NCBI RefSeq assembly: GCF_003008555.2
Contig: NZ_CP027665.1
Span: 2,294,001-2,358,000 of the forward strand
DNA: 64,000 nt
Reading direction: 5' to 3'
From: Pukyongiella litopenaei
GTDB lineage: Bacteria; Pseudomonadota; Alphaproteobacteria; Rhodobacterales; Rhodobacteraceae
The translations under genes and the position numbers were made by a program. This document shows positions 47,056 to 56,938 of the stretch, piece after piece (positions within the stretch are counted from its first letter, which is position 1; every line of letters begins with the position of its first letter). Below the pieces are notes generated by a model that saw only the letters and a program-made list of their open reading frames with translations, was not told the origin of the DNA and did no database searches.

Positions 47056-48531
47056 ATGACCAAACTGGATGTGAACTTTGCCGCAACACCGGAGCCGGGC
47101 CTCGAGGGCGCGACGCTGGTTCTGTTCGTCGACCGGTCGCTGATGCTGCCGCGTGAAGCCGTCGGGCTTGTCGCGCTGGATGAGGCCGATATTGCGCGGG
47201 CCGCTTGCGATGCCGGGTTCACCGGGAAAGCAGGTGAAGCCCTGACGATGTTCATCGCATCCGCAACGGTGCCGCGCCGTGTGGTTTTCGTCGGCACCAC
47301 CCCCGGACGCGGCGATCACGAGATGCTGGCGGTCGATCTCGGCGGCGCCGCGGCGCGATCGGCAGGGCAGGCCGAACGGGTCGTGATCGCCGCCCCCGGC
47401 GCGATGGCGGCTGCGGAGATTGCGCTGGGGTTTCGGCTGCGCTGCTATGCGTTCGACAAATACCGCACGCCGGGTGACGGGCAGGCGCGGCCCGGGCGGC
47501 GGCACCTGACGATCCTGACCGATGATCCGGGGGCCGAGGCGAGCCATCAGGTCGAACTGGCATTGGCCGAAGGCGTCGAACTGGCCCGCGACCTGGTGAA
47601 CGAACCCGGCAACGTGCTGTTTCCCGAGGCATTCGCCGACCGCATCGCCGGATTGCGCGGGCCTGGGCTCGAGGTCGAGATCCTGCGCGCCGCCGATCTC
47701 GAGCGCCTCGGGTTTCGCGCCCTGCTGGCGGTCGGGCAGGGTTCGGCGCGCGACCCGCATGTGGCGATCATGCGCTGGAACGGTGCCCCGGACCCAGCGG
47801 CCGCGCCGCTTGCCTTCGTCGGCAAGGGGGTCTGCTTTGATTCCGGCGGAATATCGATCAAGGATTCCGAGGGGCTTCACGAGATGAAGGCCGACATGGC
47901 CGGCGCCGCCGCCGTGGTCGGCCTGATGCGAACGCTTGCGCGGCGCGGTGCGCGGCTCAATGCGGTCGGTGTCGTCGGTCTTGTCGAGAACATGCCGGAC
48001 GGCAAGGCCCAGCATCCGGGCGATGTCGTCAAATCCCTGTCGGGGCAGCATATCGAGGTCGTGGATACCGACTATGAAGGGCGGCTGGTCCTGGCCGATC
48101 TGGTCTGGCATGTGCAAGGCACCTACGCGCCGCGGTTCATCATCGACCTGGCAACCCTGACCTTCTCTGTCATCGCTGGGCTGGGCCGAGACTATGCGGC
48201 GCTGTTCACGAATGACGATGATCTAGCCGCGCGCTTGGGGCAGGCCGGAACGCGGACGGGCGAACTGGTCTGGAGGTTGCCCCTCGGCCCCGGTTTCGAC
48301 CGCCAGATGGACTCTGAAATCGCCGATGTGAGAAACATCGACCCGGAACCGGGCGGTGGCTGCACGGCGGCGAATTTTATCCAGCGTTTCGTGAATGGCC
48401 GTTCATGGGCGCATCTGGACATGTTCGGACCGGCACAGAACCGGCCGGACTGGCCGATCAGCTCGACCTGGGCGACCGGCTGGGGTGTCCGTTTGCTCGA
48501 CCACGTGGTTCGGCGGATCGAGCAGGAGTGA
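47056..48531 (+). CDS. Leucyl aminopeptidase family (M17) peptidase
   Basis: Cytoplasmic dinuclear metallopeptidase of 491 residues that removes N-terminal residues from small peptides. The C-terminal catalytic domain has GKGVCFDSGGISIK (metal Lys/Asp), HEMKADMAGAA (Asp) and the signature DTDYEGRLVLADL (NTDAEGRL in most members, so two positions differ), plus VVGLVENMPDGKA. The N-terminal domain is about 170 residues. It follows the transporter by 49 bp and probably hydrolyses the imported peptides. Confidence 0.93.
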   Translation: MTKLDVNFAATPEPGLEGATLVLFVDRSLMLPREAVGLVALDEADIARAACDAGFTGKAGEALTMFIASATVPRRVVFVGTTPGRGDHEMLAVDLGGAAARSAGQAERVVIAAPGAMAAAEIALGFRLRCYAFDKYRTPGDGQARPGRRHLTILTDDPGAEASHQVELALAEGVELARDLVNEPGNVLFPEAFADRIAGLRGPGLEVEILRAADLERLGFRALLAVGQGSARDPHVAIMRWNGAPDPAAAPLAFVGKGVCFDSGGISIKDSEGLHEMKADMAGAAAVVGLMRTLARRGARLNAVGVVGLVENMPDGKAQHPGDVVKSLSGQHIEVVDTDYEGRLVLADLVWHVQGTYAPRFIIDLATLTFSVIAGLGRDYAALFTNDDDLAARLGQAGTRTGELVWRLPLGPGFDRQMDSEIADVRNIDPEPGGGCTAANFIQRFVNGRSWAHLDMFGPAQNRPDWPISSTWATGWGVRLLDHVVRRIEQE

Positions 48532-48672
48532 CGGAAACATCATCCAGGCATGAGCCATGACCGGCGGTGCGACGGGCAGGAATTTGATCAAACTCTTGAC
48601 TGCGCGCCCGTGACCGATCAGGAATGCGGGCCAGAACCGAAAACCCGGCCGCAAACGAAAGAATGCCTGGAT

Positions 48673-49155
48673 ATGGATCGGATTGATGCCAAGCTCCTGC
48701 TGGCAGTTCAGAAAAACAACCGATTGACATCAGAGGAACTGTCGGACGCGGTCGGGCTGTCGCCAACCGCCTGTCAGCGGCGCCTGGCGCGGCTGCGCGA
48801 TGCGGGCTTCATCGAAGCCGATGTCGCGATCATCAATCCCGAAGCGGTCGGTCGACCTATCCTGGTGCTGGTCATGGTAACCCTCGCCGTGGCCAGCGTG
48901 GAAACGGTCGACCGGTTCAAGGCCGAGATCAGGTCCCGCCCCGAGATATTGTCCGGCTATTATGTGACGGGCGCGTTCGACTTTCTGCTGACGGTATCTG
49001 CGGTCAGCATGGCCGGATACGAGGAATTCACGCGCGAGTTCTTCTATGGCCGTGAAGACATTGACGCCTATACCTCGCTGGTGGTCATGGATCGGGTAAA
49101 GACGGGCAACAACCTGCCGATCTCGACCACAAACGATACCCCCGCCCGGCGATAG
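48673..49155 (+). CDS. Lrp/AsnC-family regulator
   Basis: 160 residues. HTH: LDRIDAKLL-type start (MDRIDAKLLLAVQKNNRLTS), LSDAVGLSPTACQRRLARLRDAG; C-terminal RAM effector domain with GYYVTGAFDFLLTV. Start at 48673 gives the family N-terminus; the frame extends to 48550 without homology. A palindrome TTTGATCAAA lies at 48583-48592 in its leader and may be an autoregulatory site. It lies between two peptide transporter operons and likely controls one or both in response to an amino acid. Confidence 0.9.
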   Translation: MDRIDAKLLLAVQKNNRLTSEELSDAVGLSPTACQRRLARLRDAGFIEADVAIINPEAVGRPILVLVMVTLAVASVETVDRFKAEIRSRPEILSGYYVTGAFDFLLTVSAVSMAGYEEFTREFFYGREDIDAYTSLVVMDRVKTGNNLPISTTNDTPARR

Positions 49156-49335
49156 GTTGGCGCTAGAAACGCCATCTTTCGCGGATGGCCCGAAGGGGTG
49201 CATCCGTAAGCGGAACATCGGTCACAGTCTGTCCTCCCGAATGCACAGCAAGATGGTGCCAAGGCCGCACTGGTCATGGAGTGCCGCGTCGACAGCAGGG
49301 CATTCGACGAGGGAGATGGCTTCCGAGGGGCTCTC

Positions 49336-50088
49336 TCACATCCACGCGGGCATGCGGGGAATGCTGCCGAGGAGTTTCCGGGTATAGCCGTGCTGCGGAT
49401 TGGCCAGGATGCCTGCGGTCGGACCCGATTCCACGATCCGACCCCGGTCCAGGATCATGATGTCGTCGCAGAGCGCGGCGACGACGCCGATGTCGTGGGA
49501 GACGAAAAGCAGGGTCATGCTTGCGGCAAGCTCCTTGAACAGATCGACGATCAGGACGCGCGTGGACAGGTCGAGCGCGCTGACCGCCTCGTCGGCCAGC
49601 AGCAGTTTCGGGCCCGGCACGATGGCACGGGCAATGGCGATCCGTTGTCTCTGACCGCCGGAAAACGCGTGCGGATAGCGGTCGGCCGCGTCCGCGGGCA
49701 GTCCGACCGAGGCCAGCGCCTCGGCGACCTTCTGCGACCGGTCGCCGGGGATGCCGAGCGCGCGCAGGGGTTCGGCGATGATCGAACCGACCTTCTGGCG
49801 CGGATCGAGCGACGAATAGGGATCCTGGTAGACAGGTTGCACCGAACGCCTGTATCCGCGCAGGAACGACCGGCGGCCCAGGTCGAGAGGCGCGCCTTCA
49901 AAGAGGATGTCACCCGAGGTCGGCCGGGCAAGGCCGAGCACCTGCTTGATGATCGTGGATTTGCCGGAACCGGATTCGCCGACCAGCCCGACCGAGCGCC
50001 CGGCTGTCACGGTCAGGTTGATGTCGTGAAGGATCTGGCGGTTCGCGCTGTAGGAAAAATCGACATTCCGCAACTCAAGCAGGCTCAT
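49336..50088 (-). CDS. Peptide ABC ATPase, DppF-like (second system)
   Basis: 250 residues, shorter than usual because it lacks the C-terminal oligopeptide extension with cysteines. Walker A GESGSGKST, signature FSGGQRQRI, Walker B LLLADEAVSALD (Pro of DEP replaced by Ala), H-loop FVSHDIGVV. Last gene of the second operon; overlaps the preceding ATPase gene by 4 bp. Confidence 0.92.
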   Translation of the reverse strand: MSLLELRNVDFSYSANRQILHDINLTVTAGRSVGLVGESGSGKSTIIKQVLGLARPTSGDILFEGAPLDLGRRSFLRGYRRSVQPVYQDPYSSLDPRQKVGSIIAEPLRALGIPGDRSQKVAEALASVGLPADAADRYPHAFSGGQRQRIAIARAIVPGPKLLLADEAVSALDLSTRVLIVDLFKELAASMTLLFVSHDIGVVAALCDDIMILDRGRIVESGPTAGILANPQHGYTRKLLGSIPRMPAWM

Positions 50089-50894
50089 GCCCTGTCCCCC
50101 AGATGGTCGTCGAAGGTCTTGGCCGCCTGCAACAGGCTTTGCGTATAGTCATGCCCCGGCGACGAGAAGACCGAGCGCACGCTGCCTTGTTCGACGATCT
50201 TCCCGAGCCTCAGGACCGTGACCTCATCGACGATCGAGGCCACCACGGGCAGATCGTGGCTGATGAACAGAAGCGCCATCCCGAGATCGCGCACCAGGCT
50301 GTCGAGAAGACCGAGAACCTCGGCCTGCGTCGTCACGTCCAGCGCGGTGGTCGGTTCGTCCGCGATCAGCAGGCGCGGGCGGCAGGCCGCCGCCATTGCG
50401 ATGGCGATCCGCTGGCGCTGACCGCCCGACATTTGGTGCGGATAGGCATGCATGAGCTCGTCCGGATGCGGCAGCCTGACCTGTTCGAGAAGCGCAAGGA
50501 TTTCCGCGTCGATGCTGCCACGGTCCATCGCCGCGCCTTCGCGCCGCAACCGGCGCTTTAGCGGGAGCGCGATCTGGTCGCGCACGCGCATCAGCGGGTC
50601 CAGCGCCGTCAGCGGTTCCTGGAACACCACCGCCACGTCGTTCCCGCGCATCCTGTCCAGCTTGCGGTCGGGCGTGCCGACGACCTGCCGGCCTGCCAGC
50701 ACGACCGACCCGGTCGAGGTCATGGCCGGCGGCAAGAGGCCGGTAATCGCCAGCGCCGACAGGGATTTGCCCGAACCGCTTTCCCCGATCAGCCCCATGC
50801 GGCCGCCCGGCGGGATGGCAAAGGACACGTCATCGACGAGGGTTTCGCCGCGGTGGGTGATGCTCAGGTGATCGACGGTCAGGAGGTCGTTCAT
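50085..50894 (-). CDS. Peptide ABC ATPase, DppD-like (second system)
   Basis: 269 residues, also without the C-terminal extension. Walker A GESGSGKSLS, Q-loop VVFQEP, signature MSGGQRQRI, Walker B LLIADEPTTALD, H-loop FISHDLPVV. Overlaps both neighbours by 4 bp, as in tightly coupled nickel/peptide (NikD/DppD-like) operons. Nickel or other metal complexes are an alternative substrate for this short-ATPase type. Confidence 0.92.
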   Translation of the reverse strand: MNDLLTVDHLSITHRGETLVDDVSFAIPPGGRMGLIGESGSGKSLSALAITGLLPPAMTSTGSVVLAGRQVVGTPDRKLDRMRGNDVAVVFQEPLTALDPLMRVRDQIALPLKRRLRREGAAMDRGSIDAEILALLEQVRLPHPDELMHAYPHQMSGGQRQRIAIAMAAACRPRLLIADEPTTALDVTTQAEVLGLLDSLVRDLGMALLFISHDLPVVASIVDEVTVLRLGKIVEQGSVRSVFSSPGHDYTQSLLQAAKTFDDHLGDRA

Positions 50895-51751
50895 CGCTGC
50901 GTACTCCGCGTCGGGTCACGCAGTTCGCGCATGCCATCGGCCAGCAGGTTGGCCCCGATCACCAGCGACACCAGCGCGATGCCCGGCGCGATGGCGCCAA
51001 GGGGCGCCGTATAGACCGTTCCCTGTGCTTCCTGCAGTAACCGGCCCCACGAGGCGTTCGGCAGCGGGGCGCCGAGACCCAGATAGGACAGCGAGGCCTC
51101 GGCGATGATCGCGATGCCGAATTGCAGCGCGAAATTCACGATCAGCGTCGGCCAGATATTCGGCAGGATGTGCCGCAGCACGATCGACGGCCAGGCCGAT
51201 CCCGAGGTGCGGGCGGCGGTCACGAAATCGTTCTGAAGAACCCGTTTCACCAGGATGCGCGTCAGCCGGGCGACGATCGCGGACATGGCGATGCCCAGCG
51301 CAAGCGTCGCGGTCCAGAGGCTGGCCTCGCTGCTGGCGGCGACGACCAGCATCGCCAGCAGCAGCACCGGAAAGGCGATCAGGATGTCGAGCATCGCGGC
51401 CAGGACATCGTCCAGGAACTTCGTCGCGAACGCGGCAAGAAGGCCGAGAACGACGCCGATGGCGGCGCCGATGCCGACGGCGCCGATGCCGACGATGAGC
51501 GCGATGCGCGAACCGATCATCACGAGGGTCAGGAAATCGCGCCCCAGCCGGTCCGTGCCCAGCCAATGCGCCGCCGAGGGGGCTTCGAGGCGCATGCCTG
51601 CGGTTTCCATCGCGCCATAGGGCGTCCAGAAAACTGTCGTGAGCGCGATCGCGACATGCAGGCCGACCAGGATCAGGCCGATCGCGAAGATGGCCGACCT
51701 GGATTTCGCGGGCTTGCGCTGTGCGGGCGCGATGGTCGTGGTTTCGCTCAT
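50891..51751 (-). CDS. Peptide ABC permease, DppC/NikC type (second system)
   Basis: 286 residues, six helices. HWLGTDRLGRDFLTLVMIGSR is the DppC signature and ARTSGSAWPSIVLRHILPN the EAA loop. ATG 51751 is fixed by a 4-bp overlap with the upstream permease gene; the much longer open frame to 52672 is a shadow. Confidence 0.92.
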   Translation of the reverse strand: MSETTTIAPAQRKPAKSRSAIFAIGLILVGLHVAIALTTVFWTPYGAMETAGMRLEAPSAAHWLGTDRLGRDFLTLVMIGSRIALIVGIGAVGIGAAIGVVLGLLAAFATKFLDDVLAAMLDILIAFPVLLLAMLVVAASSEASLWTATLALGIAMSAIVARLTRILVKRVLQNDFVTAARTSGSAWPSIVLRHILPNIWPTLIVNFALQFGIAIIAEASLSYLGLGAPLPNASWGRLLQEAQGTVYTAPLGAIAPGIALVSLVIGANLLADGMRELRDPTRSTQR

Positions 51752-52695
51752 ATCCTGGCCCTTTCGCTGCGCAGGCGCGGATCGACGAGGCGTTGCAGGA
51801 TGTCCGCGATGAACCCGACGACCAGAACCAGCAGGGTCGAGAGCAGCAGCACGCCCTGGATGTTCGGATAGTCGCGCTGCTCGATGGCGAGGAGCAGCAT
51901 CGACCCGAGACCGGGAAGGGTGAACACCCGTTCGATCACGACCGCGCCGAGAAAGGCCGAGCCAAGCTCGATGCCGAGAATGGAAATGACCGGAATGGCG
52001 CCGTTGCGTAGCCCGTGCCGCCGTAGGGCGCCGGCAAAGCTGTCCCCCATCGCGCGCGCGGTGCGCAAATAGTCGCTGCCCAGAACGTCGAAGGTCGCCG
52101 CCCGGACATAGCGCATGAGCGCGGCCGACATGATCAGCGCCACCGTGACGACGGGCAGGATCAGTTTTGTGACGGCGTCCAGCGGTTCCTCCCATCCGCG
52201 CGTCGGGAAGCCGCCGGAGGGCAGCCAGCGCAGGTTGATCGAAAAGACGAGCACCAGCAGGATGCCGAGCCAGAAGGCAGGCACCGCGATCCCGAGCTGC
52301 GAGACGACGGACAGGACCTGGGCATACCAGCGTTCTGATTTCACCGCCGACAAGATGCCCAGCGGCACAGAAATCAGGATCGCCAGCGCAAAGGCCATCA
52401 GCGTGAGCGGGAGCGTCACCGACAGGCGCTCGCCGACTTCGTCCGCGACCGGCACGCCGCTGACGAAGGACGTGCCGAGGTCGAGGCGAAAGATGTCGGT
52501 GAGGAACTTGACGAATTGTTCCCCCAGCGGAAGATCCGATCCGACCTGCGCCCGCGCGGCGGCGATCTGTTCCGGGCTGGCCCCCACCGAAAGCAGCGAT
52601 GCGGACGGATCGCCCGGCAGAAGCCTCAGGAGGAAGAACAGAACCATGAACGCGACGAGCAGGGACACACAAAGGATCACCGCGCGTCGAAGCAA
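51748..52695 (-). CDS. Peptide ABC permease, DppB/NikB type (second system)
   Basis: 315 residues, six helices. Starts RRAVILCVSLLVAFMVLFFL and carries TARAMGDSFAGALRRHGLRN (EAA loop). About 77 bp after the binding-protein gene. Confidence 0.92.
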   Translation of the reverse strand: MLRRAVILCVSLLVAFMVLFFLLRLLPGDPSASLLSVGASPEQIAAARAQVGSDLPLGEQFVKFLTDIFRLDLGTSFVSGVPVADEVGERLSVTLPLTLMAFALAILISVPLGILSAVKSERWYAQVLSVVSQLGIAVPAFWLGILLVLVFSINLRWLPSGGFPTRGWEEPLDAVTKLILPVVTVALIMSAALMRYVRAATFDVLGSDYLRTARAMGDSFAGALRRHGLRNGAIPVISILGIELGSAFLGAVVIERVFTLPGLGSMLLLAIEQRDYPNIQGVLLLSTLLVLVVGFIADILQRLVDPRLRSERARI

Positions 52696-52772
52696 ATAGA
52701 GAAGAATGGCAGTTCTCCCTGCGGATGGGGACGGGGGCGGAGGGGCGCGAACGGCCTCCGCCGCCTCCGATC

Positions 52773-54275
52773 TCAGTCAGCTTTGCGGATGTCGTAGCCG
52801 AAGAACTGGGAGTTCAGCCCGTTCACCGGATAGCCGGTGACATCCGCCGAGGACACGATGATCTTTGGATTGAGATAAAGCCACACTGACGCCGCGTCTT
52901 CCGCCATGATCTTGTTGGCTTCGGCCAGCTTGGCCACCTGTTCGTCTTCCGAGGCGGCGGTTTCGGCGCTCGCGATCAGTTCGACGACTTCGGGGTTGTT
53001 GTAGCCCCAGTAGAAATCCGGGATGCCGTAGAACCCGATATCGCGGTGGTTCACATGGGCCATGAGCGTGGCATCGAAATCATGCGACTGGTAGATTTTC
53101 GTGTACCATTCGTTCGCCGTGATCAGATTGATGTCCACGGTGATGCCGACCTCGGAGAGATCCGCCTGCAGCGCCTGCGCCACGAGCGGGTGCGGGTCCA
53201 CGTTGGGCGTGTCGATGGTCATGGTGAACCCGTCGGCATAGCCGGCCTCTTCCAGCATCGCCTTCGCGCTTTCCGGGTCATAGGCGTCCACCCCGGTAAG
53301 ATCGGTGAACCACGGGTCGGTCGGCGGCACGAAGGACCCGATGAGCGTGCCGTAATCGCCCCAGACCGAATTGAGCAGGCGTTTCTTGTTGATGGCCCGG
53401 CTGACCGCCTTGCGGACCGTCACGTTGCTGAACGGCTCGATGCGGTCGTTGAACGCGAACACTTCCTTGGTGGTGGAGGCGCCCTCGGTCACGATGAAAT
53501 CGGGGTTGTTCTTGAACTGGGCAAGCGCGTCCGGGCTTTCGACGCCGGTCACGACATCCACCGCGCCGGTCAGCAGCGCGTTGCTCAGCGCGGTGGCGTC
53601 GGTGAAATAGTTGAAGGTGATGCCGCCATTTGTCGGCGCTTCGCCCCAGTAATCGTCGTTGCGCGTCAACGCGACGGACGCGCCGCGCCGGAAGCTTTCG
53701 AGCTCGTAGGGGCCGGTGCCATCGACGCTGTTGGCAAAGTCCTCATGGGTGTCGTTCTGCACGAAGATGTAGCTGAGATTGTAAGGCAGGGAGATCGACG
53801 GCGACGACAGGGTGATGACCACGGTCAGGTCGTCCGGCGTCTCGATGTTCACGATGTTCGACAGGCTTTTTTTGCGCGCGCTCTTGGAGACCTCGGACGC
53901 GACGCGCTCGATCGAGAACTTCACGTCCGCGGCGGTCAGCGGGTCGCCGGAATGGAAGGACACGCCGTCACGAAGCGTGAACGCATAGGTCAGCCCGTCC
54001 TCGCTGGCCTCGTAGCCGGTGGCCAGCAGGTTTTCGACCTGGCCGGCATCGTTCAGCAGGAACAGCGACTCGTAGCTGTTGGCATAGAGCGCCTGGTGAA
54101 CCCCCTGCACGCCGGCGATATTGTCGAGGTTCTGCGCCTCGTAGAGCGAACCGATATTGATGATGGCGTCCGCATCGTAATCCTGTGCCAGGGCCCCGGT
54201 CGCCACCGATGCCAGCATTGAGCCCGAGGCGAGAAGCGCGGCCACACGCGGCGCATGGTGATGGAATATTGTCAT
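52773..54275 (-). CDS. Peptide ABC substrate-binding protein (second system)
   Basis: SBP_bac_5 protein of 500 residues with signal peptide ending near VATGALAQ. Family text: GVSFHSGDPLTAADVKFSIE, VDGTGPYELESFRRGA and ATLMAHVNHRDIGFYGI. GGAGGT lies seven bases before ATG 54275. Heads the second importer operon on the minus strand, opposite to the first. Confidence 0.93.
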   Translation of the reverse strand: MTIFHHHAPRVAALLASGSMLASVATGALAQDYDADAIINIGSLYEAQNLDNIAGVQGVHQALYANSYESLFLLNDAGQVENLLATGYEASEDGLTYAFTLRDGVSFHSGDPLTAADVKFSIERVASEVSKSARKKSLSNIVNIETPDDLTVVITLSSPSISLPYNLSYIFVQNDTHEDFANSVDGTGPYELESFRRGASVALTRNDDYWGEAPTNGGITFNYFTDATALSNALLTGAVDVVTGVESPDALAQFKNNPDFIVTEGASTTKEVFAFNDRIEPFSNVTVRKAVSRAINKKRLLNSVWGDYGTLIGSFVPPTDPWFTDLTGVDAYDPESAKAMLEEAGYADGFTMTIDTPNVDPHPLVAQALQADLSEVGITVDINLITANEWYTKIYQSHDFDATLMAHVNHRDIGFYGIPDFYWGYNNPEVVELIASAETAASEDEQVAKLAEANKIMAEDAASVWLYLNPKIIVSSADVTGYPVNGLNSQFFGYDIRKAD

Positions 54276-54675
54276 TGGGTACCTCCGTTCCGATTGTTTG
54301 TTGTTCTGAATGCGGCCATTCGGACGGCCCTTTGCCTTTCATGTAACAAGCGACATATGCAATGAGAATGCTGCACCCGGTGCCATTTCCCCCACATGTT
54401 GGGTCAAATGATCTGCAAACTGTCCAGTTGGCGGGAATATTTCTCGACAACATTCGCTGACGGGCGTTCGCGGGGTGATCAGGCCGGCGTTTGATCGCAA
54501 GATTGGAGCACTGCACAAGAAAAAAGCGCCTTCCCGAGAGTTCCCTTGATGGGCTTTGCTCGCGATTGCATGCATTGCCATAGTGATGTGCTCCACGCCG
54601 GATAGGCGCAGGTTTTGCGCGGCAAGAGCGGTACGGACCCCTTTCATTCCGAGATGGGTCCATTTTGGTCCCATA
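54276..54675. other. 400-bp intergenic region between second and third importers
   Basis: Leader of the second binding-protein gene; lower GC than its surroundings around 54330-54600. No supported gene, and short frames lack motifs. A promoter is expected here, but no convincing hexamer pair was identified. Confidence 0.5.
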
Positions 54676-55677
54676 TCATCGGATATCGGGATGATGGCAG
54701 GCTACTAGGCCACGGCCCTCGGCGGGTGCCTGGAGCCTTGGCTCATCGCTCAGGCAGATCCCGGTCGCAGCGGGGCAGCGTGTATGGAACCGGCAGCCGG
54801 ACGGCGGTTCAATTGGTGACGGGAGGTCGCTTTTCAGGACGATCCGCTGCCGTGTTCGTTCGATCCGAGGGTCAGGACGCGGGATCGCTGACAGGAGCGA
54901 TTTGGTGTATGGATGCATGGGATGTGAAAAGAGGATGTCGACGGGCGCCTGTTCCACGATCTTGCCGAGATACATCACCGCTACGCGGTGCGAGATGTGT
55001 CGCACTACGCCGAGATCGTGGGCAACGAAGAGATAGGCGCATCCCAGGTCTCGCTGGAGTTCCTCGAGCAGGTTCAGAACGCCGGCCTGGATCGACACAT
55101 CAAGGGCGGAAACGGGTTCATCCAGCACCACCAGCTTTGGTCGAAGCGACAAGGCGCGGGCGATGCCGATGCGCTGGCGCTGTCCGCCCGACAATTCGAA
55201 CGGGTACCGGTCCGCCGTGTCGGCGGGCAGGCGTACCATGTCGATCAGCTCGTGGATCCGGGTGCCGAGTGCGGGGCGGTCCAGGTTGGCCAGCCGAAGC
55301 CCCTCCTCGAGAATCTGACGGATCGTCATCCGGGGATGCAGCGAGGCCATTGGGTCCTGGAAAACGATCTGCATTTCGCAGCGGAGTTGCCGCAATTCGG
55401 TTTCATCGGCACCGGTCACGTCTTTGCCGGCAAGTATCACCTGACCGGAGGTCGGCTCGATCAGCCGCAGGATGCTGCGTCCTAGGGTGGACTTGCCGCA
55501 ACCGGATTCGCCGACGAGGCCGAAGGTCTCTCCCGGTCGGATGTCGAAGCTGATACCTGAAACCGCCTGAACCGCGCCGGTGATCCGCCCGAAGATCCCG
55601 CTGCGCAGCGGGAATTCCTTGACCAGGTCGCGGACGGACAGGACTGGAGGGGTGGTGGTTTCGGCTGCTTCTGTCAC
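54676..55677 (-). CDS. Peptide ABC ATPase, DppF type (third system)
   Basis: 333 residues. The GTG start at 55677 overlaps the stop of the small upstream gene (GTGA). Walker [10 protein letters not shown], signature LSGGQRQRI, Walker [14 protein letters not shown]-loop FVAHDLGVV, and the C-terminal Cys extension ([14 protein letters not shown]) are present. Last gene of the third importer operon. Confidence 0.93.
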   Translation of the reverse strand: MTEAAETTTPPVLSVRDLVKEFPLRSGIFGRITGAVQAVSGISFDIRPGETFGLVGESGCGKSTLGRSILRLIEPTSGQVILAGKDVTGADETELRQLRCEMQIVFQDPMASLHPRMTIRQILEEGLRLANLDRPALGTRIHELIDMVRLPADTADRYPFELSGGQRQRIGIARALSLRPKLVVLDEPVSALDVSIQAGVLNLLEELQRDLGCAYLFVAHDLGVVRHISHRVAVMYLGKIVEQAPVDILFSHPMHPYTKSLLSAIPRPDPRIERTRQRIVLKSDLPSPIEPPSGCRFHTRCPAATGICLSDEPRLQAPAEGRGLVACHHPDIR

Positions 55678-55952
55678 GCGGGTTTCCCGTCGAGAAATGC
55701 GGCGACAAGTGCAGCAGCGGTATTCTTGTGCGGATCGGTGAAGTCCTTTACCACGTCATTCAGTGCCTTGCGTAGCTTGTCGAACCTATGCGGCGGGTCG
55801 GCGATGTGGACTTGCAACGGAATAGTGACACGGTTCCACCCGGTTGCCTTCCCCAACGTATTTGGTGCGGTTGTGACAACAGGATGCCTGGAGAGATTGC
55901 CCAACACGAACATCATCCAGTTGGGCCAAGTGATCTGTACGGGCTGTATCAT
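55674..55952 (-). CDS. Unrecognised 92-residue protein between two ATPase genes
   Basis: The gene fits exactly between two Dpp-type ATPase genes: its ATG (55952) overlaps the upstream stop by 4 bp (ATGA) and its stop overlaps the downstream GTG by 4 bp (GTGA). The protein starts [19 protein letters not shown], has a central [20 protein letters not shown] and ends in an Ala-rich helix ([15 protein letters not shown]). No signal, membrane segment or cysteines. I do not recognise the family. Position suggests a cytoplasmic accessory of the transporter or of the linked pathway. Confidence 0.75.
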   Translation of the reverse strand: MIQPVQITWPNWMMFVLGNLSRHPVVTTAPNTLGKATGWNRVTIPLQVHIADPPHRFDKLRKALNDVVKDFTDPHKNTAAALVAAFLDGKPA

Positions 55953-56938
55953 GAATTGACCGCCGCGGAGGCAGGCGTCAGCGGGAAGTGACAGGCGCAG
56001 GCGGTCGCGCCATGTGGTGCGAGGCGCGGTGGTTCGACCCTGCAGGGGGCGCCTGTACGGCCGCAACGCGGGTGAAAGGCGCAACCCTTGGGCCGCGAGA
56101 AGATGGAGGGGGGCGTGCCCTCGATCTGTTTCAGCGACCCGCTGCCGTCGAGCGTGGGAACAGCGCTGATCAGGCCGGCGGTGTAGGGATGCGAGGTTTC
56201 GTAGAAGATCGGGTCGGCGGGGCCGCGCTCGACCACGCTGCCACCATACATGACGGCGATTTCATCCGCGATACCGGCAACGACGCCGAGGTCATGGGTG
56301 ATCAGGACCATGCCGATCCCGAATTCTTGCCGCAGGTCACTCAGAAGGTCGAGGATCTGAGCCTGCACCGTTACGTCGAGCGCTGTGGTGGGTTCGTCCG
56401 CAATCAGCAGGTCGGGCTTGTTGGCCAACGCCATGGCAATCATCGCCCGCTGTCGCATACCGCCGGAGAACTCGTGCGGGTACTGCCGGACCCGGCGGGC
56501 GGGCTGTGGGATCGCAACCAGTTCGAAGAGTCGTTCCGCTTCTTTCAGGGCCGCGCGTTTCGAGATCGAGCGGTCGTGCAGCCGAATCGCTTCGGCCACC
56601 TGGTCGCCGAGCGTCTTCACCGGGTTGAAGGCCGACAGCGGGTCCTGGAAGATGCAGCCGATCGCCTTGCCCCGGATCTGCCGGATACGGGAGGCCGGCA
56701 TGCCAATCAGCTCTTCGCCGCGGAACCTGGCGCTGCCTTGCACGCGGGCGCTGCGCGGCAGAAGCTGGAGGAAGGCCATCATCGCGATGGACTTCCCGGA
56801 TCCGCTCTCGCCCACGATGCCGAGTACCTTGCCGGGTTCGAGCGACAGGTCGATGCCGCAAAGTGCATCGGCCCATGTGCCGCCGGGACCATGGAACGAG
56901 ATGCGCAGGTCGCGAATGTCGAGGAGGGGCACGGTCAT
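55949..56938 (-). CDS. Peptide ABC ATPase, DppD type (third system)
   Basis: 329 residues. Walker A GESGSGKSIA, Q-loop CIFQDP, signature FSGGMRQRA, Walker B LLIADEPTTALD, H-loop LITHDLGVV and C-terminal CAFHPRCGRTGAPC extension. Overlaps the permease gene upstream and the 92-residue gene downstream by 4 bp. Confidence 0.93.
   Translation of the reverse strand: MTVPLLDIRDLRISFHGPGGTWADALCGIDLSLEPGKVLGIVGESGSGKSIAMMAFLQLLPRSARVQGSARFRGEELIGMPASRIRQIRGKAIGCIFQDPLSAFNPVKTLGDQVAEAIRLHDRSISKRAALKEAERLFELVAIPQPARRVRQYPHEFSGGMRQRAMIAMALANKPDLLIADEPTTALDVTVQAQILDLLSDLRQEFGIGMVLITHDLGVVAGIADEIAVMYGGSVVERGPADPIFYETSHPYTAGLISAVPTLDGSGSLKQIEGTPPSIFSRPKGCAFHPRCGRTGAPCRVEPPRLAPHGATACACHFPLTPASAAVNS

Noticed and set aside
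51752-52672. Upstream extension of the second DppC-type permease frame
   Set aside because: Overlaps the DppB-type permease in another frame; the 4-bp overlap at 51748-51751 fixes the real start.
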